DNA from: Gonatopus flavifemur
Taxonomy: Eukaryota > Arthropoda > Insecta > Hymenoptera > Dryinidae
Length of the DNA: 64,000 nucleotides
Assembly (NCBI GenBank): GCA_018340375.1
Contig: JAFFJZ010000042.1
Location: forward strand, 1,736,001-1,800,000
Direction: 5' to 3'
A program made the position numbers and the translations under genes. The notes below the pieces were generated by a model. That model saw nothing but the letters and a program-made list of their open reading frames with translations, made no database searches and was not told the origin of the DNA. This document shows, piece after piece, positions 33,061-46,338 of this stretch (position 1 is the first letter of the stretch; each line of letters opens with the position of its first letter).

Positions 33061-34799
33061 ACGCACATAGATGCGAGCTGAACGTCATGATTAACTAAAC
33101 GCGAGCGCCTGCCTAATACTGTTGTCGCAACACCTAGGTCTAATTGCGAGACAAGTACGCTCGTTAACTCAACGAAAACCAAACGATTAACCGAAAATAA
33201 TCGAAGGTTAGTCGTCGCTCGACCTCCGTACTCGTCACCTGTACACGTTGTTGAATCTCATGTAATTAAAACGTGTAATTATATCACCATGTGTTCCTAG
33301 TGAATCTTTTGACGAAACATCAATTTGTTAATCTATACATCAAGTCTCGCGGGTGATTCTTTGTATCACCTTAATCAACACCTATCTGCTAAAACTATCT
33401 CGTTGATAATTGCAGATCGTGGAGTATATAAAATTCATACGCTGTGTATCGAACATTCTTGGTAGCAGACCGTGGTGTAGTGCAACTGTTTCAAGCAGTA
33501 AATGCAAGGATATTATCATCGAAAGGGGTTGTGCCACTGAAATAAGTTTTCTCATGCATGTGCATGCATTTGAGAACAATAACTATTGAGAATTGAATAT
33601 TGAAGAGTTGGTTTGTGCGCGAGAGAAGCAAGATTCGAGAGCGACGTGCTAGAGATAGGAGGAAAATCATTGCTACGATTTTCTTCTTGCCGATTTGGAA
33701 ATCCAAATCATTTGCATTGCTGTACGAGATCGTAAAAAGGGATTCTTCTCACGCGCCGAATTCGATTGCGTGAATTCGCTATATATTGCTGCTGCCATTA
33801 TTACGACGTGGAGATCTCAATGCTGGGCAAGGAATCCAATAATTTATACAATTCATTCTACAACGTGCTAATGGGAAATCTTCGCTAGATGAAATCTATG
33901 GGAAGGACATCGGTCTTTGCTGCCAGCTAGCTTGGTTCTATCGCTTTCGTCTGACCATGTGCTACGGTTATCATTTTTCATACATTTTATATTTTTCATC
34001 TTTTACTCAAGATAAGTTTATTTTAATTATTGAAAGTATCAAAGAATTTGCTCTGAATGAGTTTCGCTACAGAAAGAGATAATTCGCATAGCATTCCAAC
34101 TCGCTTGCTAACGAGAGTCAAGGTCAATGTTTGGTGAGATTGCGTGACTCATCACCTCTATTTGTTCTTTAGAGCTATACAAAGTTGGTCGGTATTGACT
34201 TTGTTTTTCTATGCAGATTAGATCGAGGAGATCTTCTATATAATTTCGAACGACATAAAGCCAGAGATAAAGTTATCACAGTTTGATTTATACATTGCAA
34301 AATAATATTTCATGATATGAGATTCATAGGTATGATCTGCGGGAAATATCGAATTATGAATTTGCTTTAATTGAACTAATGTTATCGAAATTCAATGCTT
34401 GCGACAGTATCTTGAATTAAATTTTGAATTATTCAAATCAGGATCAATTTCAAAGTTCAGAGCTTGCTGTTTATTGAAAATTATGATACGATTCTGCGAA
34501 TATTATTGGAATTATAACGAGAATATTTTTGTATATGTTGCTTCAGTTTTCAAATGCAGGTATTGTGAAGAGAAGAATTAAATTTTTTGCTTGAGTTTTC
34601 TGCACATGAGTTTTGAGCGACATCAGTACACAAATTGATATCTTTGCGTACAATACCAACTTCAACACTCATTGTGTTGCGTAGAAATTCTTTCTTCGTC
34701 ATGCCAATGATAATACTTATGTTTTTTGAAATTTTTAGAGTATATGCTAAACGGATTTAATCATTACAGCCTTAGAAACTGCTACTTTTGGAGTAGTGA
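33061..34799. other. No gene recognised, 1.7 kb
   Basis: No coding similarity, long repeat or defined terminus seen. Open frames are under 75 codons. Candidate unique or old decayed sequence. Confidence 0.4.
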
Positions 34800-35369
34800 T
34801 CCTATGACAGGTGTGTAGATATAGGTGATTCACGGTGGGAAAATAGAGAGGAGAAAAGTTTTAGTTGTGTGAGGTGGAAGTGGTAGTGGTGCGTAGGTGT
34901 TTTGGTGAGGTTTTTGTAGTTGGGTGGTGTGTAGGAGGAGAATGAAAAGAAAATCTCATCAGGCAGACACGTGGTAGAGAGGAGGTAGAGAGGAGCAGGG
35001 AAGGTGAGAAGAGAGAAGAAGGAAGTCGGCGGCGGCACCTAGGATTGAGCGCTGAAGGGAGAAGTGGAATAGAGAGCGGTTAGGAAGATAAGGCAGAGAG
35101 GGGAGTGAATTAGTAGACAGTAGCGGCATCGGGCGGAGATGTAGAGAAGGCAGGAGTCAGATGAGAGATGGAGGCGACGGTAGTAGAAAAAGTAAAGGAA
35201 GGGTCAGACGAGAGATTGAAAATGAGGGAAGGAGTAAAGGTAGAATTTGGGTCAGACAGGCAGCCGAGGGAGATAGAGGGGGTAGATGAGAGAAAGGGTG
35301 AGGAGACAGAGTCGAGGAATGAAGGGGAAGGAGAGGGGTTGGGAGAGGAGGAGGAAGGAGGAGTGTGGG
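34800..35369 (+). mobile_element. Purine-rich LINE fragment, left part
   Basis: The plus strand is very rich in A and G, with frames of Glu/Lys/Arg-rich low complexity (EEEEGGVW). It has the same base bias as 46339-47869 and ends exactly at the BEL-2 LTR start, so both are probably halves of one LINE ORF1 region split by BEL-2. Assignment of this half rests on composition and position only. Confidence 0.45.
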
Positions 35370-35549
35370 TGTTCGGTATTTTCCGAACACCAAGTGGAAA
35401 ACTTGGATTCAAGGCCGGGTGCGCCTGTTAGAGGAATGCGATTATGAAAACCCCTGCAGACTACTTGCAGAACCATCCAACATACTTACTCACATAATTG
35501 TCTTGACAGTAGTCAATGCTCTCTTCCAGGCGCGCCTGGTTATTATATG
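35370..35549 (+). repeat. BEL-2 5' LTR (portion shared with the 3' copy)
   Basis: 180 bp with TG start and a TTCGG/CCGAA hairpin at its tip. The true right boundary lies further on but cannot be set, because the 3' copy ends at 46338. 35550-36786 is remaining LTR/leader without coding signal. Confidence 0.75.
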
Positions 35550-37151
35550 CCCCTCCCTCCAGGAACATCGAACATAGACCCCTATGAATCCACTATGTTG
35601 TGATTAGGAGGGGTCGGGAGGAAAGCAGTCACCGTCGCTTCACACTCTCACTCTCGTCGATGACATTGAGCCAGTAACACGTACTCGAGTCGTGAAGATA
35701 AAGACCACGTTGTTTGCCTTACGCGCTGCTTTTTGTAAACCGCGTTTGGGTTTAACTTATACTTTTCGGTACGGGAAATCGTTAAACCGACTCTTTGTGA
35801 ATTCTTAATATTGTTAAATGTTTAATGTTAAATATATGGTTGGGGGATATCAACGTGTGAAGTACATTCCTTCTGAATAAAACCTTCCGTATCAATCAAT
35901 TTCCTCGGGCACGGACCACGCGGAGTATGACCGGCATACGATATCGTTACATTTAACGAGCGTTCGTTCATCATTTGCTTCTTTCTCGCTTTGGAGACTG
36001 AAATAATTAACATAAAACTGGTCCTTCGCGCCGGATCAGTCTCCGTTTTCCGGCTCGTGCGCGAAATTCTTTGAACGTCCACGTTTTTTCTCACGTGTCG
36101 TGGGAAGAATCTAATTCTTTGAAACTTTGACTGTCGATTCTTTAACTTTCCTTTGCGACGTCGTGAGTGTGTGTCTTTGAGTGCGGTGCATTGGTGACTT
36201 TGTGACATTTTTCGTTTGAGTGCAGTTCTGAGTAGTGAAATTCAAACATTTCCAACATCATATATGAACGGAAAGTTCTAGAACGTGGTGAAATTTTCGT
36301 CGGCCGATGACGTCATTCGTACGGAGTACCAACAGTATCCTCACAACGGAACGGGAGAAGAAGTACGTTTAGTTTCGCCAAAGGTCAACAAGGTCGATTG
36401 TTGCTGATTTCTCTCATAGACTTCTCCTCTTTCGACAACCTTTCCGAAGTGAAATACACAGCACACGGTATATGTGTTATAACGACTATTCAACACATGA
36501 TGTGAGTCCGACAAATAATTAAAGGGCTCCGTAAGCGAATCAAATTATTTTCTATACGATTAATGAATATTTTGACTCTCTTCTTTTGTTTATGATCTTG
36601 GTGTGTGAAACCATAACATACATTTTCGTGCTGAACATAAATTTTGAACAATTTCAACTTCAGTTAAAATAAATTGAATCTTCAATTTGATTTCTAAAGA
36701 GATACTCCTTTTTGCTCAAAATCAGTGCCAGTTATTTTGAATTATTTGTTTGAACATTTATATTACGGTGACTTCATCATTTTTGTGGACAGAATATCCA
36801 GAAAGACCTCCCCGTGGATGATTGCGGGTCTCCCAGGGGGATATTCATGATACCTGTCCTTGATATCCTTTTTATCCATCCCTGGTAGTATCTGGTTCCT
36901 TTACGTGGTGGGGGGGATAAGTATCTCAGAGTTGGATCTTTTTTTTGAGTGGAATAAACTACTCAAGAGAAAGAATACAAACTGAGAGGAACGAAATCAT
37001 CCTAATGCCAGAAACATCGGCAAAATTAAACGGAAGGAAAGCAAGGAGAAACTACCTTCCTTGACATTTTTCAATACTCCCCGAGGAAATGAAACCTTTT
37101 CCCAACCTGGAATATTATGTAACATAAACAAACAAACAAATTAATAAATAC

Positions 37152-38602
37152 ATGATGGCGCTCTCTCTGGTAAAATATCCCGGAGGTAAACTAGTCTCCC
37201 GTTCGGAACTCCGGGTGGAGGCTGCTCGAGGGAACTTCATCAGCAAGGAACGAGAACCGAAGAATAGGATAGGGAAAAGAAACAACATCCTCCGAGTCGG
37301 AGCGTGGAATGTTAGATCACTGAGGCAAGCGGGAAAATTAGGAAATTTGAAATTAGGAATGAATAGGTTGAATATAGACGTAATGGGGATGAGCGAAATA
37401 AGATGGCCACAAGAGGGCGATTTCTGGAATGAGGATTATAGAATAATCCATACAGGATCAAAGAACGGTCAAGCAGGTGTAGGAATTGTAATGCATAAAA
37501 GAGTAGGAAATAGAATAGAAAATTATTTGCAACATAATGAACGTGTGATGATGGTTAGAATCAGAACAAAACCGGTAGACACAGTCATAGTCCAAGTATA
37601 CATGCCCACATCTGCATATTCGGAGGAAGATATTGGAAAAACGTACGAAGAGATAGAAGAAGTGATAGAATATGTGAAGGGAGAAGAGAATTTGATAGTG
37701 ATGGGGGATTGGAATGCGGTAGTAGGACAAGGAAAAGGGACAACGTTATAGGAGATTTCGCGTTAGGGAGGAGGAACGATAGAGGACAACGTTTAGTCGA
37801 ATTTTGTGAAAATCATAAGATGGGTATCACAAACACTTTATTCGAAAATCATCCAAGAAGAATCTACACTTGGAAAATGCCAGGAGATACAGGAAGATAC
37901 CAAATTGATTACATATCAGTGGAACAAAGATTTAGAAACCAAGTGAAAAACTGTAGAACTTATCCCGGTGCAGATATAGATAGTGATCATAATATGTTGA
38001 TGATGAAATGTTCTCTGAAATTCAAATCTCTGAAGAAGAAAAGAAAAATGCAGAAAAGATGGAATTTGAAGAACCTCGAGCAAAAACAAACACATGAGGC
38101 ATTCGAGAAAATGTTGGATGAAAAATTGGGAGATCAAAAAGAGAAAGACTTTGGAAGAGAGAGGAGATGGACAAAGATGAAGGGGAATATAAGAGAATGT
38201 GCGGATAAGATTTTGAAGAATAATGGAGTAGAACCTAAAAACTCATGGATAACGGGAGAAATTTTAGAATTGATGAATGAAAGAAGAAAATACAAGAATA
38301 ATGATAGCCGGGAAGGCCAGCAACGATACAAATCATTGAGAAATAAAATAATAAGAGAATCAAGGAAAGCAAAAGAACAGTGGTTAGAAGAGAAATGTGA
38401 GGAAATAAAAATAAGATTGCATTTAGGAAAAATAGATGAAGCATATAGGATTATCAAAAGATTTTTCGGACAAATGAAATCTAGAAGCAATAAGATTAGA
38501 AACTCTCTAGGACGACGATTGATAAAAACGGAAGAGAAAATAGAACAGTGGATCGAACATTTGGAAGACTTGTATAAAGGAAACGATGATATAGGACTTT
38601 GA
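37152..38602 (+). pseudogene. RTE polyprotein, endonuclease and linker
   Basis: 37152-37751 holds an apurinic-type endonuclease: VGAWNVRSLRQAGK, MGMSEIRWPQ (catalytic Glu), VIVQVYMPTS and MGDWNAVVG. The frame shifts near 37735-37745, after GQGKG, and continues as GDFALGRRNDRGQRLVEF and SDHNMLMMKCSLK (catalytic His), then a basic coiled linker to TGA 38600-38602. The endonuclease nicks target DNA to prime reverse transcription. Lesions: one frameshift and one in-frame TGA. Confidence 0.9.
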
Positions 38603-38632
38603 GAGGAGGAGGAGGATGTAGATGAGGGAGAA

Positions 38633-39937
38633 TTGGGAGATTCGATATTGAGATCAGAATCCGACAAGGCTTTGAAAGAATTGAAAAATAATAAAGCGTC
38701 AGGCATAGATGGCATAAGTGCGGACCTTATGAAAGCTTCCAGTGAAGGAACTCGCGACGCACTGTTTGAATTGATTGGAGATATGTACGAAAAAGGAGAA
38801 GGAACGGAAGATTTCCAAAAGAATAAATTTGTCGCTATCCCGAAAAAACAAGGGGCAGACAAATGCGAGAACCACAGAACGATCAGTTTAACTTCACATG
38901 CTTCAAAAATACTGACCAAAATTATATACAGGAGGATGGAAAATAAAATAGAGAGTAGATTGGCAGAAGATCAGTTTGGTTTTAGAAAAAATAGGGGAAC
39001 GCGAGAAGCAATCTTAGCACTCAGGGCAGTAATAGAGAAAAGGATAGCGCTGAAGAAATCTGTGTACATAGGTTTTGTAGATATACAAAAGGCTTCCGAT
39101 AATGTGGACTGGGAGAAGATGTTTGCGATCCTGAAGAAGGTGGGAATAAATTATAAAGATAGAAGAATAATATACGAATTATATGAGAATCAAAGTGCAA
39201 TAATAGACATAGAGGGTCAGGAAGGGGAAGCACAAATAAGAAGAGGGGTGAGACAAGGATGCTCATTATCGCCACTGATTTTCAATTTATATATAGAAGG
39301 AGCAATGAACGAAGTGAAGGAGGAAATTCAATCGAAATTACAGATTCAGGGAGAAAATATAGGTATGTTGAGATTCGCGGATGACATAGCTATATTGGCC
39401 ACGAGTAGTACTGAGTTAGAAAATATTCTCAACACTATGAGAACAATATTATTGGAAAACTATTGTATGAATATAAATAAAGACAAAACAAAATTCATGA
39501 TGTGTACAGCAGCGAAAACAGTTAGGAGGACAAAAATCAAAATAGATACCGAGACAATTGAACAGGTGGAAGAATTCAAATATCTAGGAAGCATAATCAC
39601 AGAAAACGGCAAAAGCGAAAGAGATATAAGAGCAAGAATAGCACAAGGGAAACAGGCTTTTTACCAAAAGAAACAGTTATTATGCTCAAAAAATATAAGC
39701 TTGGAAGTAAGGAAGGAATTCTTGAAAAGTTATGATTGGAGCACAGCATTATATGGTTGCGAAACTTGGACAATGGGGAAAACTGATCAACGAAGACTTG
39801 AAGCTTTTGAAATGTGGTGTTATAGGAGGATGCTCAGAATAAAATGGATAGACAAAGTCACAAATGAAGAAGTACTCGAGCAGATAAATGAAGAGAGGAA
39901 TCTTTTGAAGCACATCGTGAAAAGGAGAAGCAATTGA
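38633..39937 (+). pseudogene. RTE reverse transcriptase
   Basis: In frame with the preceding part across TGA 38600-38602. KNNKASGIDGISADLMKA, RTISLTSHASKIL, FGFRKNRGTREAI, GFVDIQKASDNVDW (A-box; usual F replaced by S), GVRQGCSLSPLIFNLYI and MLRFADDIAILA (catalytic) are all present. A deletion of ~34 bp near 39935 relative to the copy in BEL-1 shifts the frame. The conserved C-terminus is read out of frame to ~40100. Confidence 0.92.
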
Positions 39938-40541
39938 AAACAATATTGGAAGGGAAAATGAGTGGTAAACCTGATAAAGGTAGACCTAGAGCAAGTCATA
40001 TGAAGCAAATCGTACAAGACAAGGGATGTAGTAGATATGTAGAAATTGAACGTTTGGCGGATAATAGGCAGGGGTGGAGGGTTTCATCAAACCAGTCGTA
40101 AGACTGATTACTTCATGATGATGATGATGATGGACAGAATATTTGACTGTATGATTTCACTGTTTCAACTATCTATTACATGTGTATATATCTCAAACGA
40201 ACAGACATTGGCGAGTTACGAGTGTTTTTATATCGAATACGAATAACGCGGATGAAGTGACAGTGAATTTCTTTCGGGTTCCTTCCAATTTTCTTCATTC
40301 TCGCGTTGAACGAAGACTGCCGTTGGTCACTTACATTGTGATTTCGGTGAACATTGACTTTCTCTGACAACCTCCTATCATTCGATACCATCGCATTCGA
40401 ACCTTTCTATTTGGGTACGTAACTTCGTGTCGCGTTTATTCAACCAAACAGCAGAAAACTGCAACCTTCCTTCGAGAATCTCGAGCGCGAACAGCAGGAT
40501 CGCGCGGGAGGATTGAACGATTTTGGGTGAATACATTGAAA

Positions 40542-41880
40542 ATGGGTGAGGATAATTCAACTCCACTCATGTTAGCACATATGCAATGTAAATTAGATGA
40601 ATATTGGGACACTTTCATGAATAAACATCATGAACTTCCACGTCATTCTGAAGCGGCAGGGTCTGAATACATTACACAAGATGAATTTTCAGATGTCGAG
40701 AAGTCCTATTCTCGAAATGCTGGTCAACTCGCCAACGCTATTGATGAGTTGACCCCGAAGCCGCAGGTCAGCCCTGCATCTCCTTCCACTTCGGCTGCTG
40801 TGCGCAGTGCTCCATCCCCATCTGCTTCAAATCTAACGCACTTGGAAAAAATCGAAATTCCAATCTTTTCCGGTGACTTATTGGCCTGGTCGAACTTCAA
40901 GGGCTTATATGAATCACTTATACGTAAAGACAATCAGATTCCCAAAGTACTTAAGCTTCAGTACCTTAAATCTCATTTGAAAGGAGAAGCGGCAGATCTT
41001 TTAGCAAATGTCGCGATAGATGATGCAGGCTACGACGAAGCCTGGGAGGATTTGTTGAATGAATATGAAAATCAATATTCATTGCTGTTCAGATATATGC
41101 GCAATATCGTTCATTGTCCTCAAATGATCAAACCTTCGGCCAGTGGATTAAAACGCTTGACATCTACCGTGAAACAGTCGAAACGCGCATTTGAAGCACT
41201 CGGTAGACCTGTCGAACACTGGAGTGACTGGTTCTCATTCCTCACGATAGAAAAGCTACCGGTGAATACGAAATTGGACTGGCAAAACTCTTCAACCACC
41301 AGTAAAGCAATTCCGAAGTTCGATGATTTGCTTGCATTTCTGGAGCGTAAAACCTAAGCGTTGGAAGCTACATTCGCCAAGGAGCAAGATCATTCTTCTC
41401 GCTCCAAGGCCTCCAATTCTACCTTCAATCAAAATAAAAAACAAGGCACTTCCGTTCTCCATACTAGTGTAGACAGGCCAACAAAATCTTCAGTTAAATG
41501 TCCATTCTGCGAGCAACCTCATACTTTAGGATATTGCAGTCACTTCAAAAAGCTTGGCTCTACTCAACGAGTCGATCACGTTCGCAAACTAGGCGTCTGC
41601 TTCAATTGCTTGCATCCCGATCATTTGCTCCCCAGATGCTCTTCGGAATTCCGATGCTCGCTGTGCAACAGTAAGCATCACACGTTATTGCACACTGCTT
41701 TGGTGCATACCGACAATTCTACGATCGCCAAATCCAATAGCGAACCCAATACGCAGAATACTGAACGAATTCCTCCTACTTCGAACGTTGTCTCTCTGGC
41801 TTCCAGCACCCGAAGCACGGTACTACTAGCTACCGCTCAAATTCTTTCAGAAGTCTTGACTGGCAAATGAGTCTTAGCCC
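40542..41880 (+). pseudogene. BEL-2 gag
   Basis: Start ATG 40542 (MGEDNSTPLML). KIEIPIFSGDLLAWSNFKGL is the BEL capsid motif, and KSHLKGEAADLLANV follows as in this family. TAA at 41355-41357 interrupts one frame that then continues with zinc clusters CPFCEQPHTLGYC, CFNCLHPDHLLPRC and CSLCNSKHHTLLH. TGA at 41868-41870 marks a second point lesion before the protease. Confidence 0.9.
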
Positions 41881-43330
41881 GTGCACTTTTGGACACGGCC
41901 TCCGAATCCTCCTTTGTGACAGAGTGGGTTGTCCAAGAACTCCGTTTGACCAAACAAACAGTGTATGTGCCGATTTCAGGCCTTCAAGGCACAAACACAG
42001 GCGTATCTAACGGACAAGTTGAGCTCTCTCTCAGACCAACGCAATCATTAGCCGTAAAAATGCCTTTTCAAACGTTAGTTTCGAAAACGCTCAGCTCGCT
42101 CATACCTTCGACTCGTGTAGAGGCCGGCAATTGGTCGCACGTACAAGGGCTTCAGTTAGCCGATCCAAAGTATCTACAGCCAAAACGCGTTGACGTTATA
42201 TTAGGAGCGGATATCTGTGCCCTCATATTCGAAAACGAGGTTCGAAAAGGACCATTAGGCACACCTACCGCTATACTCACCACATTTGGGTTGGTTTTGA
42301 TGGGGACTGCCCATTCTTCAGTTCCAAATCAAGCTACAAAACCAGTAGCCAACTTTCATATTCAGCGCGACGACGTCTTATGTACCCAACTTCAGCGATT
42401 CTGGGAAACAGAAGAAATTACTAACATCAAACCCCTCTCTGAGTCAGATGTACATTGCGAATCGCATTTCAAACAAACACACTATCGAGATTCCACCGGT
42501 AGATATGGAGTTCGTCTGCCCATCGACCACGAAAAGCTGCAAAATTCAGGAGCGTCCAGACAAGTGGCTCTCAAATTGTTTTCAAGCACCGAAAGACGAC
42601 TCACTTCGAACACTGAGCTCAAAATCAAATACACTGACTTTATGTCCGAATATCTTCATTTGGGTCATATGGATATGATTTCGGACACTGCGGGCTCATC
42701 CTCACAAGCCTTTTACCTTCCCCACCATGCTATGACTAAGGCGAATGATTCCCACGGTAAAATTAGAGTCGTGTTCAACGCTTCATTTCGATCTTCCACT
42801 GGAGTTTCGTTGAACGATGCCTTGTTGACCGGACCTCGCTTGCAATCGGATCTGTGGATGATTGTTACTAGATGGCGTTTCTTTCGAATTGTTTTTACCT
42901 CGGACATTGTCAAAATGTTTCGACAAATTATGGTGCATCCGGACGATCAAGACCTGCGAAGGATTTTATGGAGAAACCATTCTACGGAGCCCATAAGAGA
43001 TTTTTGACTGACAACTGTTACATTCGGTACGACATGTGCCCCATACTTGACCCTTAGGGTACTGCAGCAACTCGCCCAGGATGAAGCTTCACGCTTCCCT
43101 CTTGCCTCGGTCGTGATCCAAAAGCATTCTCACGTGGATGACCTTTTGACCGGTGCTGACACGATAGCCGAAGCGTTGGAAAAGAGGGATCAGGTAGTCA
43201 ATATGCTTTCCGCGGGTGAGTTTAGCTTGAGTAAATGGGCTACCAATCATCCCGAATTGAGTCCTGGCGGTGAACAAAATGAACGTCAGTTCAAGGAACT
43301 TGATGGGATCAGTACATGAGGGATTTTGTG
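41881..43330 (+). pseudogene. BEL-2 protease and reverse transcriptase
   Basis: Protease motif LLDTASESSFVTE, then ILGADICA. RT: YLPHHAMTKANDSHGKIRVVF, IVFTSDIVKMFRQIMVHPDD (catalytic Asp), TGA 43005-43007, then TFGTTCAPYL and HVDDLLTG (43131-43154; Asp pair; first residue His rather than the usual Phe/Tyr). TGA 43317-43319 closes the open part. One frame throughout, so lesions are substitutions. Confidence 0.9.
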
Positions 43331-44150
43331 GAACCCACAAACCGACACTTTCTCGTTGCGGACTGCCAAATCTTTCCAAAATACCCCTCTGATTACCAGA
43401 CGTCAAATGCTCTCCGACGTGGCTGGCTCCTCCGATTCCCTGGGCTGGATGGCCCCTAATCTCATTTTTTCGAGGATTTTAATACAAGATCTCTGGTCTT
43501 GATTGGGATCAAGCTTTATCTCCAGACTTTTCGGATAAGTGGCTACGCTTTCGCACAAGTCTGTCAGATCTGGAAACGATGAACATTCCCCGATGGATTT
43601 CTTATTCCCAGACCTTATGCTCGCGATTGGAGATACACGGGTTTTCGGACGCGTCCGACAGAGCATTCGCGACGGCCGTGTACTTGCGTGTGAACGATCT
43701 TGAACAGAACGTGCATGTGAACCTTTCAGTGGTTAAAACGCGCGTGGCCCCGGTGAAGACTTAAAGTGTACCCAGACTCGAGCTGTGTGGGGCGGTTCTT
43801 CCAACTAAACTCTTAAGTAACACGCGAATCGGTTTAGAACCTCAACAAGTGCCGGTATTCACGTGGACCGATTCCCAAGTTATTTTAGCTTGGCTGCAAG
43901 GACATGCGTCCCGATGGACACCTTACGTGGCACATCGCGTCGCCGAAATTCAGAATGCGCTTCCAGCTTCACATTGGAGGTACGTAAGAACTAAGGAAAA
44001 TCCAGCTGACTTGGCAACCAGAGGAATTTCTCCCAGCGAATTGATAAATGCAGAGCTATGGTGGCAAGGACCGAGCTGGCTCAGGAATCCGGAAGCTACA
44101 TGGCCAGCAGTGAATCGAAACGTTCAGTCTGGTGAAGTACCTGAAATAAA
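43331..44150 (+). pseudogene. BEL-2 RT connection and RNase H
   Basis: A frame change near 43500 leads to EIHGFSDASDRAFATAVYLR (RNase H Asp), an in-frame TAA at 43762-43764, then VPRLELCGAV, FTWTDSQVILAWL (further acidic residue) and NPADLATRGI. The order is as in BEL elements. Confidence 0.88.
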
Positions 44151-45682
44151 GAAAATATCCACTTTTCATACAAACCTTGAACCTGCTCCTAATGGGTTCC
44201 TCTCCAAGTACTCAAACCTTCCGATGCTCATCACTACTATAAGTCTCTGTTTCAGATTTGCTCATAACCTCAAAAATCCCCATACTAAGATAACTGGTTT
44301 CATTGCGAGCAAAGAGCGTGCCTTTGCACATAAAGTTGCAGTCAAGCTATCTCAGGCTCATTCGTTCAAAGAGGAAATTCGATGTCCAGCCAAGGGGAAT
44401 TCCCTACCAAAACGATCCGGTTTGCAAGCATTGCGTCCCTTTCTGGACGATAACGGAATTCTCCGAGTAGGTGAACGACTTCAGCAGGCAATACTTTCGT
44501 ACGATGAAAAACATCCCATGATCATGGCCAAGTCCTCTCCACTCACAACTCTTTTGGTGCGAGACGCTCATCTCACCACCTCGCATGGAGGACCGCAACT
44601 AACTGGAAGCTTGCTGTTGCGGCGTTTCTGGATCTTGAAAGGGCGTACATTAGTTCGAGCTGTTGTGCAGGAATGCGTAAGATGTACTCGTTTTGGTGGC
44701 AAACCGGGTCAACAGTTGATGGGTCAACTGTCATCAGCACGTACGAAGCCGAATCGAGCTTTCAGTAATTCCGGACTCGACTATGCTGGGCCGATCCTTC
44801 CCAAGGCCAGCAAAAGGCGTGGGCGAAAAACTTCCAGGGGCTACATTTGTCTTTTCGTATGCCGAGTAACTAAGGCCATACATCTGGAGGTTGTATGCGA
44901 CTTGACCTCTCTTTCCTTCATAACTGCCTTTAAGAGGTTTATCTCCAGAAGAGGTCGCTGCATTCACCTTTGGAGCGACAATGCCACTACTTTCAGGGGA
45001 GCTGAGGACCATGTTCAGAGCTGCTTCCGAGTTTCACCACGCAACTGCTGAAATCCTGGCCAAGGATGGAACTAACTGGAAGTACATTCCGCCGCACTCT
45101 CCACATTTTGGTGGTATATGGGAGGCCGGTGTGAAATCCACTAAATTCCACCTTAAACGTACCATAGGACACCAATCCTTCACCTATGAAGAAATGTCAA
45201 CTTTCCTCTGCGAGATCAAGGCGTGCCTCAACTCCCGTCCTATCTCTCCCTTAAGCAACGATCCATCCGACCTCACCGCTCTAACTCCCGGTCATTTTTT
45301 GATTGGAGAACCTCTAATCACCGTATCAGAACCTTCCTACGAATCTACCGTCACTAATCCGATTTCCCGCTGGCGTGAACTTTCAAAAATGAAGGATCAT
45401 TTTTGGCGCAGGTGGTCTGCTGAGTTTTTGCATCATTTACAGCAGCTCCCAAACTGGCGCAAAGTACGGGAGAATTTGAGGGTCGGAACGTTAGTGCTCA
45501 TCAAGGATGACCTGCTACCACCAGCGAAATGGCTCATGGCAAGAGTCATAGAGACGCATCCCGGGCCCGACGGACTTGGTCGGGTAGTAAAGTTGCGCAC
45601 CGCACGAGGCATCTGCACCCGTTCCGTCGTCAAGCTATGCACACTACCGATCGACAAAGCCGAAGAAGAACTTTGCGACTGA
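44151..45682 (+). pseudogene. BEL-2 integrase, all catalytic residues present
   Basis: H2C2 module (DAHLTTSHGG...CVRCTRF), GLDYAGPILP (Asp), IHLWSDNATTF (Asp) and HFGGIWEAGVKS (Glu), then the C-terminal RRWSAEFLHHLQQ and LVLIKDDLLPPAKW. A single frame change near 45000, between TTFRGA and ELRTMF, is the main lesion. Ends at TGA 45680-45682, about 480 bp before the 3' LTR. Confidence 0.9.
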
Positions 45683-46158
45683 GCGCTACATTTTCTATTT
45701 CTTTTCACATTTTTTAACTTGAGCTTCCTTTCCACTTTAGCTTGCTGGATTATTCTTAGTTTCCATATCAAGGGCCTTCAGCACCTTCACTGTTTGTGTA
45801 TGAATCACTCAGGACTTTTCTTCCCTTCATCGCCGTTGCGAGCAGGCTGAGTACTTGTATCTTTGTATCGTATTCGGTATCGATTTTCCTTATATCCACG
45901 TTGTCACGGCGGGCGGCGTCGGAGACGTCGTGAATTCAGTAAATATGCGACGTGTTCAAATTGCTTTCATTTGAAATTCTTACTCTATTATAATCGTGAG
46001 ACTAATTGAGATATAAATCGCAAATTTCACCATTCTGTTCCCTGCGTTTGGAGCGATTAAGACCTCCGACTAATTTCGCTTTATTTTCGTTTTTTTTTTG
46101 TCCCATCGCACAATTGTTTTGTCTCACATTCTTTCGTCCCTGGACGAGGCGGGCGGCA
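45683..46158. other. BEL-2 3' untranslated region
   Basis: No coding. T-rich on the plus strand; no clear purine tract right before the LTR (GAGGCGGGCGGCA). Confidence 0.5.
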
Positions 46159-46338
46159 TGTTCGGTATTTCCCGAACACCAAGTGGAAAACTTGGATTCA
46201 AGGCCGGACGCGCCTGTTGGAGGAATGCGATTTTGGAAACCCCTGCAGACTACTTGCAAAACCATCCAACATACTTACTTACATAATTGTCTTGACAGTA
46301 GTCAATGCTCTCTCCCAGGCGCGCCTGGTTATTATATG
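46159..46338 (+). repeat. BEL-2 3' LTR, truncated
   Basis: Matches 35370-35549. Similarity ends at TTATTATATG; purine-rich LINE sequence follows. Confidence 0.8.

Larger units (their letters stand above)
36798..40131 (+). mobile_element. RTE-clade LINE, near full length, 3.3 kb
   Basis: A perfect 11-bp duplication GGACAGAATAT flanks it (36787-36797, 40132-40142). It has a short 5' leader, an endonuclease plus RT polyprotein, a short 3' tail and a terminal ATG-repeat tract (ATGATGATGATGATGATG), as RTE elements have. The start CCAGAAAGACCTCC is likely close to the true 5' end, given a length usual for the clade. Confidence 0.94.
35370..46338 (+). mobile_element. BEL/Pao LTR retrotransposon (BEL-2) with RTE insertion
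   Basis: TGTTCGGTATTTTCCGAACA at 35370 is repeated at 46159, and 180 bp align (35370-35549, 46159-46338), identifying LTRs of which at least the right is truncated. Between them are leader, gag and a nearly complete pol with all integrase catalytic residues. The RTE copy (36798-40131) sits in the leader. It is only distantly related to BEL-1 at protein level. The flanking duplication could not be identified. Confidence 0.85.

Noticed and set aside
38134..38919. 261-codon minus-strand frame
   Set aside because: Antisense shadow of the RTE polyprotein, which is supported by endonuclease and RT motifs.
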